Shown piece by piece: positions 13,117 through 27,113 of a DNA stretch of 64,000 nucleotides. The first letter of the stretch is position 1, and each line of letters starts with the position of its first letter. Both the position numbers and the translations under genes were made by a program. Source of the DNA: Montifringilla adamsi (lineage: Eukaryota > Chordata > Aves > Passeriformes > Passeridae); contig JAGGNK010009114.1 in the NCBI GenBank assembly GCA_017590115.1, forward strand, positions 17,691,937 through 17,755,936, read 5' to 3'. The notes under the pieces were generated by a model, which did not search any database, had not been told where the DNA came from, and saw nothing but the letters and a program-made list of their open reading frames with translations.

Positions 13117-16100
13117 TTCCTTGGAAAGCAAGCCCTGTCCAGTGAGAGCAGTGCAGTGCCAAAAAATCACTACTTGTGAAAGTGCATGAAAAAAATACAA
13201 AGCTGCATCCAATTCCTTACTGCAAACCTCCATCCAGTTTCACTTCAAGCTGGCCTCTCCTACCACTTGGCAACAAGTGAAAACACTGAACAGAATCTCA
13301 CTTCAGTATGTTGGACCCCGACCCCTTGGAGGCTCTGTCACCACCAATCTCCCTCTTGGATGTTTGTCCAAAAAAACCCTGCAATAACAAGAGCTATTTC
13401 CACTGGAAACCTCAACTCCATCAGCAAAGGCAACACATCTCAGGGGAAAAAGGTTCAAGAGACCTCATCTCCCAATACTGTTGAGGGAGAGCAGGCAAGA
13501 GAAGGTCACTGCCAAACAATCTCAGCTCACCTCTTGGAATAGCAAGCTGGTTGAAAACTACTTTAAGACACTGGACATATTACTTTACATTACACCTTTA
13601 TTTACATCACGGTTTGGGTACTGAGAAAGGCTCACCAGCTGCAGATGAGCCAGGAGATCCTGCACACTTAACATCCACATTACTAAATGCTGCAGAAGCA
13701 GCTCAAAGCGAGATGGCTCACCGGGGGATTACTGACGATTCCAGCTCTCTCCCCTTGCCATAGCATTGTGGAACCTGAGAGGACATGCTGAAGCCTCTGA
13801 CACGGCTGTGCTGTTTTGCCTCATGTTTTACGACAGACAGCTCTGTGCAGACCTTAGTTATTGTTCAGAGATTCAAAGCTCAGCAAAATAACTCTCTTTT
13901 ATGCTTAGCAGGGGAAGAGAAGGAGTCAAGCAGAACCACCATCCTGAAACAGCACAGATGAAGCAAACAAAGCACAAATGAAGAAACAGACCAGAGGCAG
14001 AATTCCTCTTTGGCCTAAAGCATCCTGCAATATCTTCCCAGCCCAACCTCACTGGTGTAATCCACAACTCCTAGTGCTCACACAAACACAGGTTGTCTGC
14101 TCTAAGCAACTGTGCTCCAAAGAGGAGTAAGAGCTCTCAAAGAGAATTCATCTTATGATTCTGCACCATTCCTATGTCTTCTACACACCTCTAAGTACTG
14201 CTGAGAAAACTCAAGCCTGCAATGGCGCGCAGTTCAAGCACGCTCCTAGGAAGCACAAACATGCAAACGGCTTTGCACTGGACTTCAGTGCCTTGTTTCT
14301 TACAATCACCTTTATGTTTCCTTGACTTGAAAAGCATCCTGAACTATCCAACTGCCTTCTGCACCTAAGGCATCTGTCTGTTACAAAGCAGGGACCAGTG
14401 ATCAGGTCACAAGACGATTTATTAAGGAGTTTTAGAGTACTGAGCGCTATCAGAAGTATGTTAGGCCTCACTATGTTTTATACATGCTGTTTTTAACAGA
14501 CTTTAAGAGACAGCACCAACCAAAGAAAAGCATCTCTGCCCTCCATCATTCTATTTTTTTCCCTGAATCTCTTGAAAAAGAAGACTCTGCAGTCATTGTG
14601 CTGAGGTCAAGGACTTCACAAAGCAGTGTCATGAAAAAACAGAAACAATGTACAGAAAACCAGCAAAGCCTAAAAAGGTCAATGATGGCCATGACATACA
14701 CAGATCAGACGTGGATGCCAATGATGGAGATAACTTGAGCCCTTCCGGTAAAGGTGCAATTTCATCATCAGTTCAAGCCCCTTTTAACCCAAACTAAACT
14801 GGTTTGCCTTACAGATGCCTCTTCTCTGGTTCACTGATAAGCACAAGTGTTTAGTTAGAGGAGTCCTAGACAGGCAGGAGCCATGAATCCACTGGATGCT
14901 GTCCCAGTATAATGCCTCTTGTTATCCACACTCAAGTCTTATTCTGAGAACACACACTTCATTGGTGAAGTGCTAGGAAATTTCAAATCATGCAGATGAT
15001 CTTCATCTTTGTTTTAAGCTGATACTTTTTCAAATGAAGAGACTGAGGTGAGAAGAGAAACAGACTACAAATATTCAGCTTCTTCCATTGCAGTTTAGCT
15101 CTCCAGATGGCTATCCTAGGGCAGCGATGCTTGGCCTTTCACTCCTAAAGTTGACACACTAATCCATGAACTGGATCAGATGACACCAGCTCCCCTGTGC
15201 TCTCACACCAGACAAAGCTGAGCTTCTGAACCCCTATCCCACAAGCAGTCAGGAAAAAAGGCAACAGTAATGCAGATGAAGGCATTAAAACAGAAGGAAG
15301 AGATTGGCATAAGAGGGAGCACTAAGCCTCAGCTGGATCCTGAAGCAGACTTCACCACATCACTGACCTTCACACAACCAGCTTGCCCCACTCAAAGGCT
15401 TCAAATCTCCTATTATACTCATTCACTGAGAAAACACCCTCCAGACATCTGAGACATGTCTCTGTTATGCTTACTAGAACTTATTAATCACAGCAAATGC
15501 TATCTATAGAACACACACATTAATGAACAGCCAGCTCAGCAGCATGAGTTCTGGAACAGAGTCACTGCAGTACAGAAGTGCCACCAGTTTGTTACTGGAA
15601 AATGAACACCACAGATCATTTTAAGCATGTAGTTCAACAGACAAAAGATTGGGAAGACAAACAAGTTATCTGAATAGAAATTCTGCAAACTAAGTGTGAT
15701 ACTGGGATTGCAAAGCACTGCACAGCTCTGTGATCCACATCACTTCATGAAATCCATGCAAATAGCACATTTTGTAATAATTTCAATTTTACTGTGCTTG
15801 CATTACTCTTCCACTGAGAATCATGGATATTTGTAAGAGAAAGCCAGTTAGCAAGAAAAGGGGCAATAAGAATATGTAATACCCTCAGAAAATTATATGT
15901 ACACTGCTTGTTCACAACACCAAGCTAAGTATTTCTTCATGTGTTCCACCAGAATGGATTCTCTGTTGAGACCATATTAGCTTTGGTGGTTTGATGAGAG
16001 TGTTTTTAGTGTTTGGGGGTTTTTCTCCCTACATGCCAAACAGCCTCTACAACAGCTGCTTGTTGACAAAAATGAAAAGAAAGAAATGCAGTTGTGCAGA

Positions 16101-16187
16101 ACACTCAGCAATGTCAAAACTACCTCCCAGTCAAAATTTCTGTTAAAAATAATTTTAACTGAGTATGCTGAGCTCCAGAGCACTTAC

Positions 16188-16295
16188 AACCTGAACAGCC
16201 AGTCCTTCCTTCACTTCTACAGGTGTGAACTCCAGCACAGGCCCCATCTTTAGGCCCAGCTCTGTAGGAACTTTCACTCTGAGATTCTCCACCAC
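16188..16295 (-). other. Exon-like open segment inside the CLASP1 intron, unassigned
   Basis: Thirty-six codons read VVENLRVKVPTE through GLAVQV on the minus strand, ending exactly at a strong donor (GTT followed by GTAAGT). They begin just after an in-frame TAA, and the upstream acceptor is weak (TTTTTGATAAG). The translation does not match the CLASP1 sequence I remember and I recognise no family. It could be a cryptic or alternative exon, or chance. Confidence 0.2.
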
Positions 16296-17041
16296 TTATC
16301 AAAAAGGAACATTATTACATCCCATGCAATAGTTTCAGTACTTTATATTAGACTTTTCAGAGAGCCTCATGAACAGACCAGGACAAGAGTTTTCCAAGTC
16401 GCAGCTGAGAATCCCTCCCCACTCCCACAGTACCTGGCTGTGGTAGGACTTCCTTATTAAACCTGAAGAGAAATGAAGTAACATGGCAGAGATAACAAGG
16501 CAGTGGAGCGCCATGTCCTACCAACTCATCTCAACATTATCAAATTCAAAAGTAGACACATACGTACATTATCTTCCGTGAGCTAAGTACAATTCATCTA
16601 CTATGTTGCCCACAGAAAACAGCAAAAGTCTAGCAGGATTTAACAACAGTGAAAACAAATGCAGTTTATATATGCTTTTTTCAGTTTCATAAACCTTTTA
16701 ATATGGCAGGAAATCATGAACACTGCTAAACCATTGGGATGATCAAAGCATGCCACCAGCTAACAAAGTACACAAAGAAACCAGGATATCACAAACTATG
16801 AACACCAAATGTAAATCCACTTGTGCTTAAAACACCACTCACTGAATTCTTATTGCCTTGAGTCCTTGATATCACAGCAGCTATCAACTACCAAAATATG
16901 GAACAACAATCTCTGATTTAGTCTAATTACCAGCTTAGAACAGTATCATAGAATGTCTACTATACAGGTTTCACTTAGATCAAATAGCATTTGACATTGA
17001 CACTTCTGACAGTAATCACATTCCACATGACAAAGACTTAC

Positions 17042-17236
17042 CTTGTAATTGCTGGAATTTACCCAAGAAGTGGCCAGTCCATCAACCATTTTATCCAGCA
17101 TAGTCTGATCATGTTCAAGATCAGCTGACTTCTGTTTATCTGAGAAATAATCTATCAATTCCTGGCCAACCTGAAGTCTTTTTCCAACATCCTTCTGCAG
17201 CACCTGCGCTAAGCAGTACTCCATAGTGGGCTCCAT
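17042..17236 (-). CDS. CLASP1: CLASP1, first coding exon (N-terminus of the CLIP-associating protein)
   Basis: CLASP1 is a microtubule plus-end tracking protein that promotes rescue and stabilises microtubules at the cell cortex and kinetochores. This exon encodes residues 1-65, starting MEPTMEYCLAQVLQKDVGKR and ending WVNSSNYK. From memory it is near-identical to human CLASP1 1-65, with a few substitutions such as T4, Y7 and M50. The segment is the start of the N-terminal TOG domain. The ATG is at 17234-17236, and the exon ends in frame (phase 0) at AAG followed by GTAAGT. A second in-frame ATG lies four codons later, as in human. The exon probably extends upstream as 5' UTR to an acceptor near 17372 (CATTCTCAG). 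The rest of the large gene lies to the left of the window. Assignment to CLASP1 over CLASP2 rests on residue match and on NIFK-TSN synteny. Confidence 0.95.
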
Positions 17237-17371
17237 AGTGTCTCAGGAATACAGCCGCAGCCAGAAAGCCAGAGGGCAGCAGGGCCAAAAACTCCCTCTA
17301 CAAATGTATGCAGGAGGTCGCCTCTTTCTTCTGTGAAGGTTACTGAGGGCCTGGGTTTCAAAGATGCAATT
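17237..17371 (-). other. CLASP1: Probable 5' UTR part of CLASP1 exon 2
   Basis: On the minus strand a pyrimidine-containing TTGCCATTCTCAG acceptor ends at 17372, followed by about 135 bp with no intron signal before the start codon. Placing the boundary here is inference. Other AG dinucleotides are possible. Confidence 0.5.
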
Positions 17372-20300
17372 CTGAGAATGGCAACAATGCACCATGTGTG
17401 TGTGGACAGCAGCTGGCAGGATATTAAAAGTCCAATTTAAATAACTAGTAATAGATGAAGCAATGAGCAGCGCTGTACAGTTGAGTCTGCAATAAATCCC
17501 AATTCAGCAGTCCATTCTGAAAGAAATGAAAAAGAACAGTATTATAGGTTAAATTAAGACTGGAGGAAAAAAAAAAGATTGAAAGCATGTCACAAAATAG
17601 GTTATTCACATACAGCTGCAAAGCTGTGTAAGTCAGACACAAGCAGCACTGGTCTATTTTAAGGAATCAAACAAGGTAGGTCAGGACAAAAACCTTACAA
17701 CAGAGTTACCCATCAGTTCTCTGGAAGTTTTAGTGACAGACAGTAAATTTGTGGCTTAAAGTATCAGCTGATTAATAATCAGTATTATTGCAACTGCCAC
17801 CATCCACCCAAAAAAGTGGAGACAAAATCCTCAAGCAGGTCACCAGGAAAACCTATCTACTTTAAGAGAAAGCAGGAAGAGATCTGGATCCTGTTTTGAC
17901 TGTTGGCCTTCAGCAATCAATGTCATCAGCTGGTCAGCAAGATAAAGCACTAACACAGGGCTCCAGGAATGTAAAATGATCAGTTTTCAAAACCTAGGTG
18001 CTCAAGCTGTTTCCAGGCTGAATTCTGGTACATCCCAACTACACATGTCCAGGAAACAGCACTCATTGGCACACTCTAAATGCAGTTCTGACAACCAAGG
18101 CCACACACAAGGAAGGTCAGGTCGAACTTTGCTGCCAGTCTGAGGCACAGCATCACCTCAGAAGCGTGTGGCTTATGAAAAAAAAAAAAAATCTGTATGT
18201 TTGGGCTTTGTTTATGTACTTGAACCCTAGGAACTCTCCTGTCCCCTTCATTAGGGATTCTTTTTGTCCCTCCAACTGCAGCCAAATTAATCCCTCCAGG
18301 CAGCCAGGGAACAGACTAAGGGCTATCCTCCACCTTCCCACAGACCAGAGTTCCTGGCATCACCACAGTGCTTCCTGAAGCACTCCCTCATCACAGGTTA
18401 GCTCTTTTAGGAAGTGGGTGATAAAAACCCAGGGTGTCTTTTTGTTTCCTGGCTAATAATACCCAAAGCTAGAAATCTGCCCTACTTTTTCCACCAACAT
18501 GAGGAAAGCAGGTCAAGCTCAGAGTAAGGGAAGAGGTGGTGCAGCGGACACCTGGTTCAATAAACAACTGGAAGGAAGCTGGAAGGAGGCACAAGTTCAC
18601 TAATTGGAAGCACTGGGGCAGCAAATAAATACCTTCTGTTTGAGCAGATAAGGCCTCTACAAAGGTCTTAATAAGGTAAAGTGGACCTGACAGCAGATGA
18701 GATGCACACAAGAACCCCAGCCTGGAAACGAAAGCACCCTTTGCACAGCAGGCTATTCAGTTCATTACCTCGGCCCCATCTTACCACCACCAAGCACAGC
18801 GTCTGGATTCGGCTCTGAGGGCCTAAGGTTCCCTAACCCTACAAGCATTGCCACACGTGTCCCAGCTTCCCACACTGGTTGTGCAGGAGTCACCAGAGTG
18901 CAGGTCCCTCCATTCCAGGCAGCCAGTTCAAATCCCTACTGGCTGATGGGCATCAAAACTGGTTCAGTAAACCAACGGACTCACCGCAACCAACTGCCAG
19001 GCAAATGCTACCCTCAGCCAGAAGGGATTGCTCATGTCCATACACTAAGCTCCCTCCTTGTCAGCAAAACCTCATTCCCAGAGCAGCAAGGAAGCCTTGG
19101 CTGCTACTGCACACACAGCACCTCAAACTTTGAGTTAGTGCTGTGCCAGATTACTGCTTGTGACCCCCTACCCCAATCTAAACCATCTCAAGGACACACA
19201 AAACTCCCACCATTTTGTTTCAAGTCACCTCAGGAGGGATTTGATTTTAAATTCTAAGACTGTGAACACCCCCTCCAATCAGTACTCTTAATACCATTTT
19301 TCTTTCTAAAAGAAAGTTCCAAACTAGAAAGAAGTGTTGTGTTTTTTACTGCAGTTTCTACTGATGCTACAGTTTCTCACTTGGTCAATTTAGCACCAAA
19401 TCTGAAAGAAGCACTCTGAACTTTCCCATCCTCAACCAAAAATGGTTCACGTCATGGCCCTCTCTCCCACGGCAGCACAGGCACAAAACCAGAGCCACTT
19501 CCACAACTGCACAAGCACAGCAGATGCTTTCATTCAGGTCTCCCTGTCTGCAGCTTTGAATACTGGCCCCTGCCCTGCCCTCTAGCACAGGCTGGTCTTG
19601 CTCTTTGCTGCAGACACTCCACTTAAGGGAGACAGTCTTACACACAGCAGCGTCTAACTATCCAGTGGATGGATTTTCACATAGTAGGGAAACACTGGAC
19701 ACCTCTCTAGCATGGAGCTACTGGAGAAGGGACAGGGAACTGGTATTAAACTGCTACCACGTTCTAGCTGAAACCCTTCAAGTTAGCTGGGCAGTTTGTT
19801 CTGGACTCCAGAGGCTGCACACATGTTCAAAAGGGGACTCTTCTGTTACAATGGATAGATAGTGAAGAAAGTCTAACTGCTTTTAAAATGGAAATTTAGA
19901 ACTTGCTTAAACTTGAAAATTCAGATTACAGAAGGGTGTGAATGAGTGCTAGTTACCACAGAATAGCCATTTTTTATTAACATCACACAGAGGCATGTCC
20001 TAACACATCCAGAAACAATTAGCTGGCCATACTGCCATGAGAAATAAGCATTCAAAGTTTCAGGTCTGCCTTCTATGTGGTTTTCATTATGGAGTTTATA
20101 AGTCTCTGCCTACAAGCACAGAAACAATCTTTAAAGCAAACTTACGTAAATAAATTTCTCTCCACTTTCCTTGCTTACTAAACACATGAAGGAACGCATA
20201 GGATAAAAATCATGGTGCACTACAGAAGAATAAATTTGTGTCACAACCTTGAGGACTGTAGTCTAAAGAAGATCCACTGTACATTATGGCACTGCTATCA

Positions 20301-23300
20301 AATGCATATGGGGAAAAAGAGCCAGAAACATCTTTGAATCCTGGGGAAAACAGTAATAGGAAGCCAAGAGGAAAGGTCAATGCGGCTTGCATCTACCAGC
20401 TAACAGGTGTTTAAGTAGCACTTTCCTAAAAAAAACCAAAAGCTATCCTACACATGTTAGGAAGTCTGTTGACTCCCCTCTTCCCAAAAGAAGGAAGTGG
20501 AAAAAACACCACCTGAGAAAAACAAGACCCACGCTGACAAAAAAACTAACCTACCAGACAATGAAGCACATGGCTGCTGCATCCCATCAAGTCTGCAATC
20601 ATCTGGGCAGATGCTCCCCACATAAGCTTTGAAAACCACCAAGCCACAGTTCTCAGCCCCAGTGGTCCACTCCTGGACTTTTTGGGTAGCCAATGTTACA
20701 AGACATAAACAACTTTGGATGGGGATGTTGAGGACAACCTCTTCCCACAGAAGAACAGTCACGCAGAACTCAAAATTAATAACTCAGTGGCACAGGTCCT
20801 GTGTTTGGAGCTCCTCCAAGTTTTGAGAAGGGTTGCCTGTATAAGCTCCAGAGCAAGGGTTTTCTCCAATCCCCCCAAGCCTTGTAGTCTGACCTCGAAG
20901 AGATAGGCTAGGCTCAACACGTAGACAAAATAATCCAAGAGAAAAAGCTACCCCAATTCTGTCATTGAAAAAAAGTTCTTTGTTTCACTAATCAGCCATC
21001 AAAACTATATGCTTCACAACACCCTAATTTTCCATCAAGAGCTATCCAGGAGAAAGCCACTATACAAAGGTTTATTTTTAATGCCACTTTGGAGCTCAAA
21101 ATGAGGAATTTAAAGGGGAAAGGTGACAAAGATCAAACAGCCCAAAGTTACTCAGCTTAAATACTACCATCACAACAGCATAAAAGCTGATACAATTCAC
21201 AGTAAAGCAACTGGCTCAACACATAGAATAAATTAATCCAAACAGTAATAAGGAAATACTTGTTATCTAAGATGCTATGGCAGTATTAAACTGGGTACTT
21301 AAGACAAATTTTTCAGCACTTAGGAGAACACCCCTGACCTCAGACTAAGTGAAAGTGCATTATTTACAATTCTCAAGTAAGATTTTATCTTAGGATAACT
21401 TCACAGGAAATTTTGAATCTTCTTCCTCTTGCAAGGAAGGGAACCTGAAGCATATAAAAAATGCACTATTACTGTCTTGGTGTCCTGCCTACCCTTGGGA
21501 GTTCTTCCAGTATAACTCTTTGACTTTAAAAATGATGTTCCACTCTCTTCTGCTCTAGACATCAGGTTATCATCTTTGTCATGTTTCACTGTCATCTTCA
21601 TTTGCCAAGAAGTCAATGCAGTCCATAACTTCCCCAGACAACTGTTCCAACACAACTGCTCCAGACACAAGCATGCAGAGACAAGCCTCTTGCTGCCACT
21701 CACAATCACCAGAGGCAAGAGCCAGCACCACTCAATAACCAGTCATCTTCCTGAAGGTATCTCTCAACTTCCAGCCAGTGAGCTTAATTTGTAACCAACT
21801 TGTAAACATGACCACACTCCTCTGGTGCCTTTTTTTTGTGTGCATGTGGTTAGCTGTAACCCAACATCTGTAGAAATAACACAGCAACACAATAGTACCA
21901 ACAAGTCTCCTTCTTCACAAGTCTCAGGACGTAATTGCAGTCACTTCAGTTTAAAATTAGTTTAAGGTATATTCAACAGACCTCTGTCAACAACTGAACT
22001 CTGATCCTTCAGGAGATCTACACCCTAGACAAATGGAGCAATTTTTTCAAATATAAAAGCAACCAGGCATCCAACCTGCAGTAGTCCACCACTTCTGCAA
22101 GGTGGGCAGTGTAAACACATAACTAACTTGGTTTGCAGGCCAAGCCCCCTTGGGCAAGAAATTCAGAGCACTTAGAACAGCATGTGGAAACCATGTGCAG
22201 CAAAGACTAAGTGGAGATCTCATCAGCAAGGCAGTGTCAAATTGCAGCTCTGCAGGGTGGAAGTTCTCAGCCCTCTGTCCACTTCTCTATTTTTGCTTCC
22301 ACCAGGACAGCTATACCCTCCCCAGAGGGGACTGGTGTCAGGCCTCTACAAAGTATTACAATCACCAAGCACTCAATCAAACCTGCACTTCCCTCGGGTG
22401 TGCAAGCAGCCGTGAACAAAGCAGTTCAAAGCGTTCCTACTTGTTCAAATTCTGAGAGAAGGAGGTGGCAAGTACCTCATCAAGTGTCCTACTTGAAGAA
22501 GAAAGCAACATTTTTCTGGAGCCAAAGAGAGTTTGTAGTAAACACCCACCAAGCAACTGACAGACGGCTCTCCCTATTGATCACCTGTATCCATCAGAAG
22601 GTAATAATGTTTCTTTAGTGACAGGGAATATTACACAATCACTGTGATTGTTTTAAGTCAGTAATTAGTGTTGCCCTGTACTTGAGCCTCCCCCTAATCC
22701 AAAGATGGTATCTTAGATTTCCAGACTGACAACTCATGCTTTTCTAATTAGCTGGTGGGACAGCCCCGTGCTTATCTCCCTGTACCAAGTGTCTCTGGTG
22801 GCACTTGATGCACTCCTTCCACGCCCCATCCAGTAACTTTTAACTGTCCTCAGACAGTGCCAGTGCCACCACTTCTCGCTGATAAGCAAAGCACTGCCTA
22901 GATGGAAGCAGGTTTTTTTCAGGAAGGTCTTCAAAGGAGTTTCTTCATCTTCCCACAGCACCAGGTGCACTAAAGCAGTGTAAATCTCTACTGCTGCAGG
23001 CAGTTCGTCCTTAGAAGAGCCAGGTCTGGCTGAAGGCTTGCTAGGACTCTGCTAAATATTGGCTGGTGTTCAAACTTGGCTGGAGTCTGTTAAGGGGCTC
23101 ATCTTCAAAAGAACAGACAGTAACCAACCTACAGCACGGCACAACTCCACTGCCATCAGGAAAACTGAAGCAGATTTCTAGAATGAAGACAGCTGAAAGA
23201 TTTCCAGGGCTTAAGCTAACTGTGGCCTTCTTCCCCATACACAAACCTTCCAGGCCAGATGCTGGCTGTGAAAGTTGCATTACTTAGCTTGCAAGATAAG

Positions 23301-24860
23301 CTTCAGATAACAGAAATTCTTATGCCTCCACTAAAGGTTTACATTGCTGCCTGGGTAACTAAACACCTCACACAGAGCTACCAATTTCAGCAATGCAACA
23401 ATCCTCAAAAAAATCTCAATAATGAAGCTGCAGCAAATCAAGACAACTCACAGGTCACCTCAATGTGACTCCAATACCCTACACTAATGAAAGCACTTTG
23501 CAGACTGGGAGTAACCCTTCCAGAGTAGGGTAGAAAATGAGATGAGCTTTAACATCTTTTGTTTTCCTAATACAAACCCTCTCTGAAATTAGTTTGGTTT
23601 TAACTTTGTCTGAGACAAGGACAAGCCTAACATGAGCTTTCAAGGTCTCCTTCCTTTTTAACAGTTCAAGTGCCAAGATGCAGCTCAAAATCCTACAATG
23701 GCAGGAGCTGCTCTCCGTGGACTCCCTCTTGCAGAAATCTCAGTTCATGGTTCCAAGGAAACGTACTACAAGCAACTTACTAGGGGCTATGGGACCAGTG
23801 GTGGTGAGGACTAGCATCATATGTGAATAGTTATTGAGTTTTGAGTTTATGTGTATGAAAATATCCTCCTGTCCCTTACTCTAGAGATCTAACCTTATCT
23901 CAGGGCCTGCAGCTCTGACACTGTGGGACCCTGGCACACAAACCATACAGCACTGGCTCTGTGACTTCCAGCCTCGCTCTGCAAGGTGACCTAGCCAAGG
24001 GTGCACAGGGGGCTGTCTGGCATCCCAGAAGAAAGGAAGTGTCATCAGCCCCCTTTCCACAGCAACTAGGAGAGCAGGACAAAATTTTCCAGTCACATCC
24101 TCACCCTTTCCGCCACAATCCAGCAGCAATATAGGAACATCTGGAAAAAAACAAGGGAAGAACAGACTTTCACCTGTAGCCTTGTAGGTAAAATGCTTAG
24201 CAAGGTTTGGAAGTAGAACACTATTGAGAATTAGAGCAACATCATCACTTGCAGTGTGCTGGCATGACAAGTGGCTTCACAGAACATCTGAATCTGGTAA
24301 TTTCTCTTTGCATTGTGAATGATTAAGTCACTCAGGCTAAAATTACTAATTTAAGCAGTCCTGAAGAGGGAAAGCATCTCCTTTGTGTACATCATTTGAA
24401 GAAAAAAGTAGTATAATACAACCTTCCTATTTTATATGCAATTATGGGGTAGGAATTCAGTGCCTTTCCCAGAGTCACTCTAAATCAAGTCTCCAGTGGC
24501 AGTGGTAACTGAGGGTGAGAACACCTTGGGAAAAGAAAAAACTGATACCATCGCATGCTGGTATAAGATCCAAATAACTGAATTTTAAAGAGAGCAGTGG
24601 GTTTGACATAAATTTCTTACTCCAGTCCTCCAGGACCTTGCTATTCCTACTGATATATAACGGCTAGTGACACAGAAGTCAGTTTTTGCGTGAAAGCCCA
24701 AACCAGAACTATCCTGGAAGGAAGTACTTGAGAGACAAGTGCTTATAGTAAAATGACAGGCCCAAAAAGGAAAATAATTCAGAAGATCAAACCTTGGGTG
24801 CAAACCCTCAAGGGACACTGGCTGTGGGGTGCAACAGCAGCAGTTTACAAGTCAACAACT

Positions 24861-24900
24861 TTAGAAAAAGGTTATTTATTTTATTTAGAAAAAGGTTATT
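24861..24900. repeat. 16-bp direct repeat, period 24
   Basis: TTAGAAAAAGGTTATT occurs at 24861-24876 and again, identically, at 24885-24900. Confidence 0.9.
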
Positions 24901-26674
24901 GTCAGGCTTCCCAGCTAACATCCATCTCTCTTCCATGATTCTAAGCACAAGTATTTTGCATGGCAAAACAGGGGACTTTGCCTACCCCTGTTCTCCAGGG
25001 CTGCCATGGAAACTCCTGGCTAAAGAGAGGAGAACTCAGCAGCAGCAGGATTTCAGCTGCTGACGGGCTGGGGGGGTGTAGAAGCCAGCACCGAGAACCA
25101 GTTCAGCTCCAGGGAGGGGAAGGAGGGCTACCCTCCACACTCAGGCATAAGCAGATTCTACTCAGCCTGGCACTTGCAACTGCACAGAAGTGGACAGCCA
25201 AAGAAATCCCTCAGCACAGACTGCAGGGGAGGGCAGAAAGCCACCATGACACTTTAGGATATATAAAACACTGGGTGGAGGAAACACAGGACAAGGAGGA
25301 GCAGAAGGAGGTTTTACTTGACAGTACCATGAATTGGGCTGAACCCCAGTAACAGTTAAGGGAACTTCTGGCCTACGAAACCACCTGCATATAACAAGCA
25401 GAGACACACCTGCAATTCCTCCCTTCTGCTCAGCAGCACTTTGAAACACCTGTCAAAATCTAACTGTATTTTGACCAGATCTCTGCCTCCGCAAATTACT
25501 GTTAGTTCAATTTGGCTTTCTGAAATATCTTGGAATCTGAAGTATCCAACTGCAAAATGTAAAGAAAGAGCCACAGACTAAGCCTGAAAAACTGAAACAC
25601 TGCATCAGGGACTGGCCTGGTTAGGCTGTTTAGTCTGTTATCCTGCTGGTGGTGGAAACAAATTAGAGATTTTTAAATCTTCCCACTCACAATAAACTAA
25701 TGATGATGACGCTTCCCTAATAATTAATTTTGTGGCTCCTGCTTGGCATACTTGTTTCTGGATGCAGAACGGACATCTCCCTCCTTGCAGAGCCAAACAT
25801 GCAGAGATTTGATTAAGGGGCAGAACAGGAAGCCACGTGAACTCAAACACTAACCATGAACTGAGATAAATCTCCTGGGGAGCACCTGCAACCTCTCCAA
25901 CAAAACCCATTTATTCCCTTCTACAACTTGAACAGTTACAACTCCATCCAGTTCACTTGGGTTTTGTGGTGTGGCTTTTTTTCCAGATGTAAGAGTGCTA
26001 ATGCTCCCAAAGAGAGGAGAAAGTGTACTCTCCCATGTATGACAGAGCCAGACACCAGTGCAGTGCAGAATGCCAAGGAACATGCTCAACTCCTCAGTAT
26101 GGCACTCTGCAAAGCTCATAAACAGCTCACATCATGCTTTCACATAGCTTTGAGAACTGGTAACAGGTTGGTCCAATGGACAAGATCCAAACCACTGAAT
26201 GAGTTCTAAAGAAACATATAATGCAAGCTTTAACACGGTACAGTGTGATGGAAAAGGAACAACTGAGCAAAGCACAACATGAAGTGGACACCATCAAACA
26301 GTGAGGTAAAGCTAAAGCTGCACATCACTGTCATATCACCCTTCATCAAAGAAAGAAGCAAACCCCTTTCCTCAGTCAAACTGCTCAGAATTTACTCAAG
26401 TTGCAGTCTGAAGAAATTAATAGACACGGACAGTCTATTGTACTCGCTCAGGTGACAGACCTTTCTATACTTGCCAGCACTTTCTCCACTGCACTGGCAA
26501 TCACTGCTCCAAGGTGAGCTGGCGCTGTCACAATCCAGGAGAAGCTTCAATAACAACTGCCAGACAAGGAGGCACAAACAGCAGCAAGCCCCATCCAGGC
26601 ACACCAACAAATTTCCAGTCCCAGTCTAGGCAAGGCCCGAGATAATGAGACACTCAGGGTGACACATGAGCCTG

Positions 26675-26765
26675 ATCCAAAGTCATCTGAGGCCAGAAGG
26701 GACCTGTAATGGCAGTCCACAAGATTCAAAGCCACATTACTCCCACAGAAATCCATGTGCATGTT
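26675..26765 (+). mobile_element. Possible ancient CR1/L3-type 3' remnant
   Basis: The phrase GAGGCCAGAAGGGACC followed by a short gene-poor stretch resembles the 3' end of old CR1-type elements known from turtles and other sauropsids (GGCCAGAAGGGACC...). Only about 15 bp match well, so this is tentative. Confidence 0.3.
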
Positions 26766-27079
26766 GAAATTGTGAGCTACCTGCAGGGAAGGTCACTGCT
26801 TTATCCCTCTGAACATTTGATGTCCAGCCTCTCTGTGCTCCTGACACAAAGGTTGTTGAGGGCTCCTCTGTAGAGGACATCTTGCCCTCATCCTCCTCTG
26901 TGATGTTGCAAATCACTACAGAAGTGGCCAGACTTGCTGCAAACTCTCATCCTCTTAACATCCAACTGCCCTGACCAAATTGCTTGATGGATAGAGAAGG
27001 ATTGAGAAGGATTGATTAATTGGGAGAAACAGCGAAATTTCATTTCAGTTTGACTTTTGCTGTTTAAATATATAGTTTT

Positions 27080-27113
27080 CTTAACACCTAAGCTGTCTTA
27101 ACACCTAAGCTGT
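27080..27113. repeat. 17-bp perfect tandem duplication
   Basis: CTTAACACCTAAGCTGT occurs twice back to back, at 27080-27096 and 27097-27113. Confidence 0.92.

Larger units (their letters stand above)
1..17041 (-). other. CLASP1: CLASP1 intron after the first coding exon (partial)
   Basis: This is the intron downstream of the CLASP1 exon at 17042-17236. It starts with a consensus GTAAGT donor on the minus strand and continues past the left edge. The next CLASP1 exon, which should encode the rest of the first TOG domain, was looked for on the minus strand by eye and not found, so the intron is probably longer than 17 kb. Inside it I can support CR1 fragments (near 7.7 and 9.8-10.3 kb), a C-rich tract, an A/C-rich low-complexity block and a short duplication. 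The rest looks like ordinary AT-rich intron. The open frames are short and resemble no family I know. Confidence 0.8.

Noticed and set aside
18915..18950. B-box-like AGTTCAAATCC suggesting a tRNA gene
   Set aside because: No acceptor stem, A box or cloverleaf can be folded around it.
20210..20392. Minus-strand 60-codon frame with a protein-like look (SPGFKDVSGSFSPYAFDSS)
   Set aside because: No splice signals of note and no family resemblance. Its length is within chance expectation for AT-rich introns.
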